DNA of 64,000 nucleotides from Chitinophaga oryziterrae (lineage in GTDB: Bacteria > Bacteroidota > Bacteroidia > Chitinophagales > Chitinophagaceae): assembly GCF_009758125.1 (NCBI RefSeq), contig NZ_WRXO01000006.1, positions 124,001 through 188,000 on the forward strand, given 5' to 3'. Position numbers and translations under genes: made by a program. The notes under the pieces are model-generated. The model was not told where the DNA came from, made no database searches, and saw nothing but the letters and a program-made list of their open reading frames with translations. Of the stretch, positions 53,165 through 61,038 are shown one piece after another (position 1 is the first letter of the stretch; every line of letters starts with the position of its first letter).

Positions 53165-53637
53165 TCCAAATCATATACAGTTACTTCAATATCATTATCA
53201 GAAATACCTTTAATGATCAGTGGCTCTATGATCTCCCATTTTCCTCCTGCCAGCCCACAGCCAATTCTCGGCATATGTACCGTAGCATTTAAGTTTCTGG
53301 CAAAATCACCCACTTTATTAAGGCCCGCTTCTATAGCTTCATAACGGACCGGGGGATTTCCCTTTTTATCATTAACTATTTTATGCTGTCCAATAATATT
53401 AGCGATCCAGATGTTATTTTCTACTTCTACAAATTGTACCTCACCGAGTTTAAAATTATCCTGCGATTTATACCATTCTCTGAATTCGGTTTCGGGTTGT
53501 TCCCAACGGTCCGACAATGCTAATACAAAGCCTTTTCCCCAACGTCCAATATCATTACAAATATGAGCGATGATCACACACCCCTCAGCATCCGGTTTTG
53601 TTGCATCTCCTTTTATATACTTTATTTCCTTTCTCAT
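53161..53637 (-). CDS. Macrodomain protein (ADP-ribose-binding/hydrolysing)
   Basis: 158 residues, a single macrodomain. Visible are IKYIKGDATKPDAEGCVIIAHICND, GRWGKGFVLALSDRW (nucleotide loop) and VHMPRIGCGLAGGKWEII (the second ADP-ribose loop), as in TARG1/ALC1-like and DarG-type macrodomains. These bind ADP-ribose and often reverse ADP-ribosylation of protein or DNA. It is the first gene of the three-gene unit with the 4-bp coupled ADP-ribosylation-family gene and NADAR. Confidence 0.88.
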   Translation of the reverse strand: MRKEIKYIKGDATKPDAEGCVIIAHICNDIGRWGKGFVLALSDRWEQPETEFREWYKSQDNFKLGEVQFVEVENNIWIANIIGQHKIVNDKKGNPPVRYEAIEAGLNKVGDFARNLNATVHMPRIGCGLAGGKWEIIEPLIIKGISDNDIEVTVYDLE

Positions 53638-53800
53638 TTTATTATGAGCTTACTTCTTTGTGTTAAATTAACGCAAAGGAAATATAAATTTTCGAATTAT
53701 AATAAATTATTTAAAAAAGGTATAAGGGGTTGCTGATGGATTTCTGGTATTTAATAATTATCCTGTTTGATAATCAATATTTTAATCAGTATAGGAAAAG

Positions 53801-53845
53801 GGGGTAGCAGGATTTTATGCCCTATCGATCTTCTGCTCCCCGCGC
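53801..53845 (+). pseudogene. Short diverged DUF4239-like fragment at the edge of the repeat array
   Basis: About 42 bp here match 54587-54630 at about 80 percent, covering the piece that encodes GFYALxI. Read in that frame it gives AGFYALSIFCSP against VGFYALLISFSL. The start of the first 189-bp repeat unit (53833) lies within this fragment, so part of the repeat unit derives from it. Confidence 0.45.
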
Positions 53846-54400
53846 AAGTAGCATAATCTTCGCGCCAGATGTTGTTGATCGATAAATACACCTTATCTGA
53901 CGTGAATATTAGGTGAAGTTAAATTGAAATACAAATGTTGAACCCATATTCCAAAGCTAAATCAGGGAACTAAACAGTCAGATGCAGTGTATTTATGATC
54001 AACAACTTCTGGTAATCTACACTGCTCCCCGCGCAAGTAGCATAATCTTCGCACCAGAAGTTGTTGATCGATAAATACACCTTATCTGACGTGAATATTA
54101 GGTGAAGTTAAATTGAAAAACAAATCCTGAATCCATATTCCAAAGCTAAATCAGAGAACTAAACAGTCAGATGCAGTGTATTTATGATCAACAACTTCTG
54201 GTAATCTACACTGCTCCCCGCGCAAGTAGCATAATCTTCGCGCCAGATGTTGTTGATCGATAAATACACCTTATCTGACGTGAATATTAGGTGAAGTTAA
54301 ATTGAAAAACAAATGCTGAACCCATATTCCAAAGCTAAATCAGGGAACTAAACAGTCAGATGCAGTGTATTTATGATCAACAACATCTGTCATAATATTC
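53833..54400. repeat. Tandem array: three 189-bp units, each with a 148-bp hairpin
   Basis: Units begin at 53833, 54022 and 54211 (period exactly 189). Hairpins are 53865-54012, 54054-54201 and 54243-54390; each starts CCAGA[AT]GTTGTTGATC and ends with the complement. In unit 2 the outer 16 bp pair perfectly. The next 10 bp ATAAATACAC/GTGTATTTAT (one bulged G) and ATCTGAC/GTCAGAT continue the stem, with a conserved inner loop containing CAAAGCTAAATCAG. A 41-bp linker CTGCTCCCCGCGCAAGTAGC... joins units. Unit 3 lacks the following linker and ends ATATTCAAACT like the solo copy. The rest of the 53638-54464 gap is AT-rich and empty. Confidence 0.92.
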
Positions 54401-54464
54401 AAACTGAGGCAGTATCGAAAATCAGACAAAAAGACATTAAATTTAAACATCCAATCTCCCTCAC

Positions 54465-55034
54465 ATGACCTCATACATCTTTTATCTGCTCATATATCCT
54501 TTACTGTTGCTGTTAAGCTTATACATAGGGGTACTCTTCGCCAGAAGGGTGCTGAAGAAGAAATATGAATGGAATGGAAAACGGGTTAGTAGGGTTTTAT
54601 GCCCTGTTGATCTCCTTCTCCCTGGCACAGGCGGCCAGCCATCACAGGGAAAGAGTGGCATACATCCATGAAACAGGCGATAAAATGGCGTTATTGATCC
54701 AAAAGAAAAGGAAGTAAATGAATTAATGGGATTGATTGAGCAGATGGAGGATGTGTACTACAGACTAATGTACTCATATCATGAAAATACGCCACATCTG
54801 ATCCTGTTTATCCTCGTAATTTTCTCCCTGCTGATAGGCGTGTTGATGGGATTTATTAATAAGGTCCATCATAACCAGATGCATATTTCCGCGGTCATCT
54901 TTATCATAATAAGCTTTCTTATTATAAATACGATTCACGACCTGGATGCGCCTTCCCTTGGTTTTATTAAACCCGGTTTTGAAGATCTTGGGGATGTGAA
55001 AGAGTCCTTTGACCTGTACTTTAATAAGCGGTGA
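54465..55034 (+). pseudogene. Broken DUF4239-like membrane protein gene
   Basis: Three open pieces together resemble a DUF4239 (bestrophin-like) membrane protein. 54465-54671 gives an N-terminal TM helix and RRVLKKKYE. 54565-54717, in the +1 frame and 50 codons long, gives MENGLVGFYALLISFSLAQ followed by a helical segment. 54726-55034, back in the first frame, gives LIEQMEDVYYRLMYSYHE and a two-helix end with HDLDAPSLGFIKPGFED, like the family's DLDRPFxG ending. The middle of the usual protein (about 100 residues) is missing. Frameshift plus deletion is the simplest reading; expression of the separate pieces cannot be excluded. Confidence 0.6.
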
Positions 55035-55439
55035 GGCATGGCTAAGGCTACTCTCATTCATGTCTGAAGCATGGCTCCGCCTACTCTCAGCCATATTAAC
55101 CGCGCACTTTGACAGGTATGCCTGCTGTAACCGCTCTTCAATGACAGAAACTGGAACACCTTCCTTCAGCCATAAAATGGCCTTCCCGGTCATCTCCCGG
55201 TATAAGGGATACTCCTTTACCGCAAACTGCCGGTAAACAGCCGAAGCAAGACGGGACGCCACCCGCATCCTCGAGGAACTCTCCCTGAACCCTGCAAAAG
55301 CTTTATCTTTCTTAATCCTTTTACCGGTAATAGAGCTTTGCAGGCGCACATAATACTGCTCTCCCTGTAACCGGTATACAGTGAGGCCGTCTTGTGTCCC
55401 TGTAAAGGGCGGAGGTTCAGATGATATCCATTTTGCCAT
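54774..55439 (-). CDS. Hypothetical protein with a probably chimeric C-terminus
   Basis: 221 residues. The first about 115 look like a genuine basic protein: KWISSEPPPFTGTQDGLTVYRLQGEQYYVRLQ, KDKAFAGFRESSSRMR and VSVIEERLQQAYL. From about residue 116 the frame runs into the 28-bp near-repeats SRRSHASDMNESSLSHASP and then antisense through the DUF4239 remnant, so that part is unlikely to be native. TAACCGCGCACTTT at 55097-55110 recurs at 55490-55503 just upstream of the gene, so direct repeats bracket its 5' part. No known domain; similar N-termini suggest a lineage-specific family. Confidence 0.5.
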   Translation of the reverse strand: MAKWISSEPPPFTGTQDGLTVYRLQGEQYYVRLQSSITGKRIKKDKAFAGFRESSSRMRVASRLASAVYRQFAVKEYPLYREMTGKAILWLKEGVPVSVIEERLQQAYLSKCAVNMAESRRSHASDMNESSLSHASPLIKVQVKGLFHIPKIFKTGFNKTKGRRIQVVNRIYNKKAYYDKDDRGNMHLVMMDLINKSHQHAYQQGENYEDKQDQMWRIFMI

Positions 55440-55531
55440 ACCCCTAATTTACTGATTTTTTCCGGATAAGATCCAGTCTAAAGCCGCTCTAACCGCGCAC
55501 TTTTATACACCCGAAAAGCAACTCCGCCACC

Positions 55532-55579
55532 CATCCTGCGTTACCCCTTCGTTAAACAACGTAGGATGAACGCAGGATG
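55532..55579. repeat. Imperfect palindrome related to the one at 4361
   Basis: Arms CATCCTGCGTT...CGTT and complement share the CATCCTNCG...CGTT units of the 4373-4428 palindrome, with four mismatches and an AAAC loop. It lies 38 bp before the ECF sigma gene. Confidence 0.5.
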
Positions 55580-55616
55580 AGCGAATCTCATTACTATCTG
55601 TTATCTTTATCCACGG

Positions 55617-56219
55617 ATGTACGATAATGCAATCAGTGAAAAAGAGCTTTTAATAAAAGTTGCTGCCGGTGATGAACAGGCATACCGGCATCTATTCCAC
55701 CTCCATTGGGATAATATATACAATGTTGCCCTGGCCCTCACAAAGTCCGTAGAACTCGCAGAGGACATGGTACAGGACATCTTCCTGAAAATATGGCAAA
55801 AAAGAGCACAATTTGTTGGTATTGAACGTTTTGAAGATTATCTCTTCATCATGGCCCGTAACCACATCTATACTGAGTTAAAAAAACGATCCCGCGAAGA
55901 TACCTTCCGCGACCAGATCAAAGACTATTTCGAAACCAGTGAACATAACGCCGATATCTCCCTGCTTACCAAAGAAACCCAGGAGATGATCAACCAGGCT
56001 ATCGGCCAGTTGACTACCCAGCAACAACTCGTATACCGCCTTAGCCGGGATCAGGGCCTTTCCCATGAAGAAATAGCCGAAAAATTAAATATCTCCCGGA
56101 ACACCGTCAGAAATCATATCGTACAGTCCCTGAAAATCATCAGGACCTACCTACAGCACAAAACCAACGGCTGGCTGCTGGTTTTATGCCTCCTCAAAAT
56201 ATTTTTTCGTCAACCATAG
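55617..56219 (+). CDS. ECF sigma factor (sigma-70 family, FecI-like)
   Basis: 200 residues. Region 2 is at about 20-85 (HLHWDNIYNVALALTKSVELAEDMVQDIFLKIW) and region 4 at about 125-180 (LTTQQQLVYRLSRDQGLSHEEIAEKLNISRNTVRNHIVQSLK, an HTH). A C-terminal hydrophobic stretch LLVLCLLKIFF is typical of the Bacteroidota group. It begins the sigma-FecR-SusC-SusD order, so the SusCD operon is its likely target. A TATCTTTA box is 8 bp before the start codon. Confidence 0.93.
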   Translation: MYDNAISEKELLIKVAAGDEQAYRHLFHLHWDNIYNVALALTKSVELAEDMVQDIFLKIWQKRAQFVGIERFEDYLFIMARNHIYTELKKRSREDTFRDQIKDYFETSEHNADISLLTKETQEMINQAIGQLTTQQQLVYRLSRDQGLSHEEIAEKLNISRNTVRNHIVQSLKIIRTYLQHKTNGWLLVLCLLKIFFRQP

Positions 56220-56264
56220 TTCATACCGGTTATTTTGTAGTCTTTATAATGGACACCTTTAATT

Positions 56265-57383
56265 ATGAGCGATTTTAAAGATCTCTTAGAACGTTATCTG
56301 GCAGATAAGCTATCGCCACAGGAAGCACAGCACTTTCTCGACAACATCGGGAATGATGAACTACCGGCTCACCTGGACGCTCTCCTGCGCGAAAAGAACT
56401 TCAGAGGGGTCCCGGACCCGGAACGCGAAGAAAGACTCTTTCAACGCATCATGGAAAAAGGTAAAACCCGCACCATCCCTGTTAAAAGATGGTGGACAGC
56501 AGCAGCGGCGGCAATCCTTATATTATGTATCGCCACCTGGGGGATACAAAGACAACAACACCAGCAACTGGCGGCTAAATTCATCAATGATGCGCAGCCA
56601 GGTAAACAAGGGGCTATACTTACATTATCAGATGGTAAACAGGTAACACTCGATAGCCTGTATAACGGTACCGTAGCTACGCAAAACGGTGCAACACTAT
56701 TATTAAATAACGGACAGTTGGCGTATAATAAAGATGCTGCCACCGGCACAATAGCTTATAATACACTCACCACCACCCGTGGAAGGCAATTCCAGCTGGT
56801 ATTACCGGATGGTACCAGGGTATGGCTGAATGCGGCTTCTTCCATTAAATACCCAACAGCCTTCACCGGCAATGAAAGAACTGTAAACATTACCGGGGAA
56901 GCTTATTTTGAGGTAGCTGCAAACGCAGCCATGCCTTTCAAAGTAATACTCAGCAACGAAACAACAATAGACGTATTAGGAACACATTTTAATATCAATG
57001 CTTATGCGGATGAAAACCGCATCCAGGCAACATTAACTGAAGGTGCAATAAAAATAAACGCAGCCAGCCAGTCTGTTACCCTCTCGCCAGGGCAGCAGGC
57101 CATCATCACAACAGGAATAAAAGTTCAGCAGGCAAATATAGACCAGGCCCTCGCCTGGAAAGAAGGACTATTTAATTTCCAGGACATGCCTTTCGACGAA
57201 GCAATGCGCCAGCTTGCAAGATGGTACAACATTGATGTAGTCTACGAAAACGGCATCCCGGATATAAAATTTGAAGGTGAATTAGGACGAGATGTAAGTT
57301 TATCAAAGATCTTATTCTTCCTCTCTAAAGTAGATGTACACTACCGCATTGAGGATGGGAAACGACTCGTGATCAGCAAATAA
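56265..57383 (+). CDS. FecR-family anti-sigma factor
   Basis: 372 residues: a cytoplasmic N-terminal sigma-binding part (1-80), one TM helix about 84-98 (WWTAAAAAILILCIATW), a FecR domain (about 130-240, TTRGRQFQLVLPDGTRVWLNAASSIKYP) and a C-terminal DUF4974-like domain (FNFQDMPFDEAMRQLARWYNIDV). It relays a signal from the SusC STN domain to the sigma factor encoded 45 bp upstream. Confidence 0.93.
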   Translation: MSDFKDLLERYLADKLSPQEAQHFLDNIGNDELPAHLDALLREKNFRGVPDPEREERLFQRIMEKGKTRTIPVKRWWTAAAAAILILCIATWGIQRQQHQQLAAKFINDAQPGKQGAILTLSDGKQVTLDSLYNGTVATQNGATLLLNNGQLAYNKDAATGTIAYNTLTTTRGRQFQLVLPDGTRVWLNAASSIKYPTAFTGNERTVNITGEAYFEVAANAAMPFKVILSNETTIDVLGTHFNINAYADENRIQATLTEGAIKINAASQSVTLSPGQQAIITTGIKVQQANIDQALAWKEGLFNFQDMPFDEAMRQLARWYNIDVVYENGIPDIKFEGELGRDVSLSKILFFLSKVDVHYRIEDGKRLVISK

Positions 57384-57424
57384 AAAGGGGACAGTAGTTT
57401 ATATAATCAACCAAAATTGGAGAG

Positions 57425-60400
57425 ATGATAAAAGCAAAAACTATTTGCTACAGGACATGTATTGTCATAACCATGCTATTCTTTAGTGTCAGCATCAACG
57501 CACAGTCAGTTACATTTTCCGGGAAAGAAGTACCGTTGGAAAATGTATTCACTGCCATCAAAAAACAAACAGGTTACGCTGTTTTCTATACCAAAAATAT
57601 GCTGCAGAATGCCAGACCTGTAACATATGATGTAAAGAACATGCCACTGCTGGATTTCCTGAACATGGTACTCAATAATCAGCCACTGTCTTTTGTTGTA
57701 GAAAACAAAACAGTGATGATAGTGCCTAAAAAAACAGATGTACAGATAAGCATACAATTACCCGTAGAAGGTGTTGTAAAAGATTCAGCTACCGGTAACC
57801 CCTTACCCGGCGCTACCGTGGCGGTATTCACAAAAGGCCGCTTCGTTACCACCGATAAAAAAGGCCATTTTTCTGTGGATGCCGTAAACGGGGACCGGCT
57901 CCTGATATCCTTCATAGGATATAAGCCTTATTTCATCAACGCTGATCCGGGTGCAAACCTGGATATCACACTTGCGCTACAGGAAACATCCCTCAAAGAA
58001 GTGATCGTTTCCAACGGCTACCAGAAAATAGACAGCCGTAAACTCACCAGCGCTATCACCACCTTAAAAGCGGCTGATATCGTAGTGCCCGGCATGTACT
58101 CCATAGACCAGGCGCTGGAAGGTCGTGTGCCCGGTCTCTTCGTCGTGAACAATTCCGGTGAAGTAGGGGCCTCCCCTAAAATACGTATCCGCGGTACTTC
58201 TACTATTCTCGGCAGCCGTGAGCCTGTATGGGTAGTAGATGGAGTCGTAGTAAACGACCCTGTCGGCGTAGATCCGCAGACCATCAATGACCTCGACTTT
58301 GTGAACCGCCTCGGCAACGCTATCTCAGGCTTAAAACCTTTCGATATAGAACAGATAGATGTACTGAAAGATGCGTCGGCTACTGCGCTCTACGGTGTTC
58401 GCGCGGCCAACGGTGTAATAGTCATCACCACAAAAAAAGGCCACGCCGGCCCACCGGTAGTCAGCTTCAACAACGCTACTACCTACACCCGCCGTCCCCG
58501 CTACACAGATCATAACATCAACCTGATGAACTCCCGCGAGCGTATAGATTACTCCCGCGATGTGATCAACAGCGGCCTGGCTTATCCTGCTAATATCAAC
58601 AACATAGGATATGAAGGGGCTTTAAATGATCTGTACACCGGTAAATCTACCTATGCAGAATTCGAACAGAACGTGCATACACTGGAAACCAATAACACCG
58701 ACTGGTTCAGGATCATTACCCGCGATGCCATCTCTACCCAAAACAATCTGAGCATCTCCGGTGGTAGTGATAAAATAAACTATTTCGCTTCCCTGGGTGA
58801 AGCCACGCAAATGGGTACACTAAAAGGTGAAGGCGTAAACCAATATACCGCATTCGTAAAGCTAAATGCCAATATGACCAAAAAACTCAGTTGGGAATTT
58901 AACTTGCGTAACAACGTGGAAAAAAGAAAATACGTAGCTTCTTCTGTAAATGCGCTGTCCTATGCATATGGCACCAGCAGAGCTATCCCCGGTTATACAA
59001 ACGGTAACGACCTCAGTTACTACAAGTCATTCGATCCTGTATCGTATTCCTATTACAACTTTAACATCGTGAATGAAATGCAGCATTCACAGGATGTAAG
59101 TAATATCACAGGTCTTAATCTGAATACCAATCTGAATTATAAATTCAATCCCAACCTCAATGCTACTGTCCTGTTTTCCTATGCCAATAATAATACAGGG
59201 GAAGAGATCTCTTATGAAGAGAACACTTTTTATGCGGCCAGCTTAAGAAGAAGTGAGTATAAAGTGAGTCCCGATCCTGCCCAAACACTGTTGCCTTATG
59301 GGGGAGAGCTACAGGCAAATAACATACGTAACAGCTCATACCTGGTACGCGGACAGGTAAACTACGGTAAACCAATCGGAAAAGATAGGGTAGATGTGAT
59401 CGTGGGGACAGAAGTATCTTCTAATACCTATCGCGGATTAAAAACCGTAAGAAGAGGATATATGTCAGACAGAGGACAATCCTTTGCTCCTATAGATCCT
59501 GTAAAATATCCTGCCTATGCAAAATGGGCTAATATCACCAATGTAGATCAGATACAGGATGGTATTACCAATCTGGCTTCCGGCTATTTCTCCGGTAGTT
59601 ATACGATCAACAGTAAATACATTCTGAACTTTAATACAAGAACGGATTTCTCCAATAAATTCGGTGCCCGCAGTCGTGAAAAATTCCTGCCTACCTGGTC
59701 CGTTTCCGGTAGATGGAACCTCTCGGAAGACTTATTCAAAAACTCAGAAACAGTGAATATGCTGGCACTGAGAACTTCTTACGGTTATCAGGGCAATATG
59801 CTGGAAAACCAGACCCCTGAACTCATCATCAAACAAGGTTCCGTAGACCCTGTTACTGGTCAGTACTATTCAAATATCGCCTATTATCCTAACCCTAATC
59901 TAAAATGGGAAAAGAACGGTGAGGTGAATACCGCACTGGACTTTTCCCTCTTACACAACAAGATCATAGGGTCAGTGACATACTTCTATAAAAAGACGAA
60001 AAACGCTTTCCTGGATAAACAGGTGAGTGACGTGAACGGACGTACTACCTACATCGTAAATTCAGGTACCATCGAAAACCAGGGGATAGAAGTAGCCTTT
60101 AGCTTTAACCCGGTAAAGAGCGGTGGTAAAAACGGATTCTCATGGAGGATAGATCCGCAACTGGGTCAGGTCATTAATAAACTGCTGGCGAAGGCCATTA
60201 ACAACAACGGATTGAATCAGTCAGTGGGCGTATCTAATGCCAACACCTATGCAGCTTATCTCAAAGGCAACCAGATCATCAATGATAAAGCTGTCAATAC
60301 TTTCTATTCATACCAGTTCAACGGACTGGATCACCTGAAAGGAAACCCTACCTACAAAAATGACGATCCGTCCAATGCAGATAAATACAAAGGACTTACA

Positions 60401-61027
60401 ACCGACCAGGTTTACCAGCAGGTCATGGCTCCATCCGGTAACCGTGTCCCTACTATCCAGGGCGGTATCAGCAACTCATTCACCTATCATAACTTTAGCC
60501 TGAGCTTTAACTTTGCCTATAGCCTGGGATCTAAGATCAGGCTGATGAAATTATATACAGGTGCAGATAATCGCTCCATCTTGTATGGTTCCGCAGCCCC
60601 TCTGCCGGAAAAGAACGTCAACCGCGATTTCCTGCGCCGCTGGCGCAAACCGGGTGATGAAGCGAACACAAACATCCCCGGACTATTATCAGGTAACGAC
60701 TACGCAAGAACGCTTACACACTGGTCGGTCGGACAGCCATACCAGTATGCCGATAACATGTGGCAGATGTACGATAACTCAGATGTAAGAATAGCCAGCG
60801 GAAACTTCCTGAAACTGAAAACAGTGAACTTCCGCTATGCACTGCCGGATAACCTGCTGAGGAAATACGGGATGAGATCCGCGTCCATAATGCTGGCAGG
60901 TACCAACCTGTACACCTTTGCCAGCAAAAAACTGGAAGGCCAGGACCCTGAACAGGCTGGCTTTGATAACACCGTTCAGTTATCTGCCCGTCCAACTTAT
61001 TCTTTCGGTATCGATGTGTCATTTTAA
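57425..61027 (+). CDS. SusC/RagA-family TonB-linked outer-membrane protein with STN domain
   Basis: 1200 residues: signal peptide (to about 27), an STN signalling domain (about 30-100, VPLENVFTAIKKQTGYAVFYT), a carboxypeptidase-like domain (about 114-190), the plug (about 205-320, GRVPGLFVVNNSGEVGASPKIRIRG and DVLKDASATALYGVRAANGVIVI) and a large barrel ending SFGIDVSF with the terminal Phe. The STN domain fits FecR/sigma signalling. With SusD it forms the lid-and-barrel importer for a glycan or peptide. Confidence 0.95.
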   Translation: MIKAKTICYRTCIVITMLFFSVSINAQSVTFSGKEVPLENVFTAIKKQTGYAVFYTKNMLQNARPVTYDVKNMPLLDFLNMVLNNQPLSFVVENKTVMIVPKKTDVQISIQLPVEGVVKDSATGNPLPGATVAVFTKGRFVTTDKKGHFSVDAVNGDRLLISFIGYKPYFINADPGANLDITLALQETSLKEVIVSNGYQKIDSRKLTSAITTLKAADIVVPGMYSIDQALEGRVPGLFVVNNSGEVGASPKIRIRGTSTILGSREPVWVVDGVVVNDPVGVDPQTINDLDFVNRLGNAISGLKPFDIEQIDVLKDASATALYGVRAANGVIVITTKKGHAGPPVVSFNNATTYTRRPRYTDHNINLMNSRERIDYSRDVINSGLAYPANINNIGYEGALNDLYTGKSTYAEFEQNVHTLETNNTDWFRIITRDAISTQNNLSISGGSDKINYFASLGEATQMGTLKGEGVNQYTAFVKLNANMTKKLSWEFNLRNNVEKRKYVASSVNALSYAYGTSRAIPGYTNGNDLSYYKSFDPVSYSYYNFNIVNEMQHSQDVSNITGLNLNTNLNYKFNPNLNATVLFSYANNNTGEEISYEENTFYAASLRRSEYKVSPDPAQTLLPYGGELQANNIRNSSYLVRGQVNYGKPIGKDRVDVIVGTEVSSNTYRGLKTVRRGYMSDRGQSFAPIDPVKYPAYAKWANITNVDQIQDGITNLASGYFSGSYTINSKYILNFNTRTDFSNKFGARSREKFLPTWSVSGRWNLSEDLFKNSETVNMLALRTSYGYQGNMLENQTPELIIKQGSVDPVTGQYYSNIAYYPNPNLKWEKNGEVNTALDFSLLHNKIIGSVTYFYKKTKNAFLDKQVSDVNGRTTYIVNSGTIENQGIEVAFSFNPVKSGGKNGFSWRIDPQLGQVINKLLAKAINNNGLNQSVGVSNANTYAAYLKGNQIINDKAVNTFYSYQFNGLDHLKGNPTYKNDDPSNADKYKGLTTDQVYQQVMAPSGNRVPTIQGGISNSFTYHNFSLSFNFAYSLGSKIRLMKLYTGADNRSILYGSAAPLPEKNVNRDFLRRWRKPGDEANTNIPGLLSGNDYARTLTHWSVGQPYQYADNMWQMYDNSDVRIASGNFLKLKTVNFRYALPDNLLRKYGMRSASIMLAGTNLYTFASKKLEGQDPEQAGFDNTVQLSARPTYSFGIDVSF

Positions 61028-61038
61028 AAAACAGTGCA

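Noticed and set aside
53833..54400. CRISPR array
   Set aside because: Only three units with a 189-bp period and nearly identical sequence throughout, so there are no short repeats with unique spacers, and no cas genes are nearby.
53833..54400. Retron ncRNA (msr-msd) cassette
   Set aside because: The paired ends and length fit loosely, but no reverse transcriptase gene is in the window and the element is multicopy; recorded only as a hairpin element.
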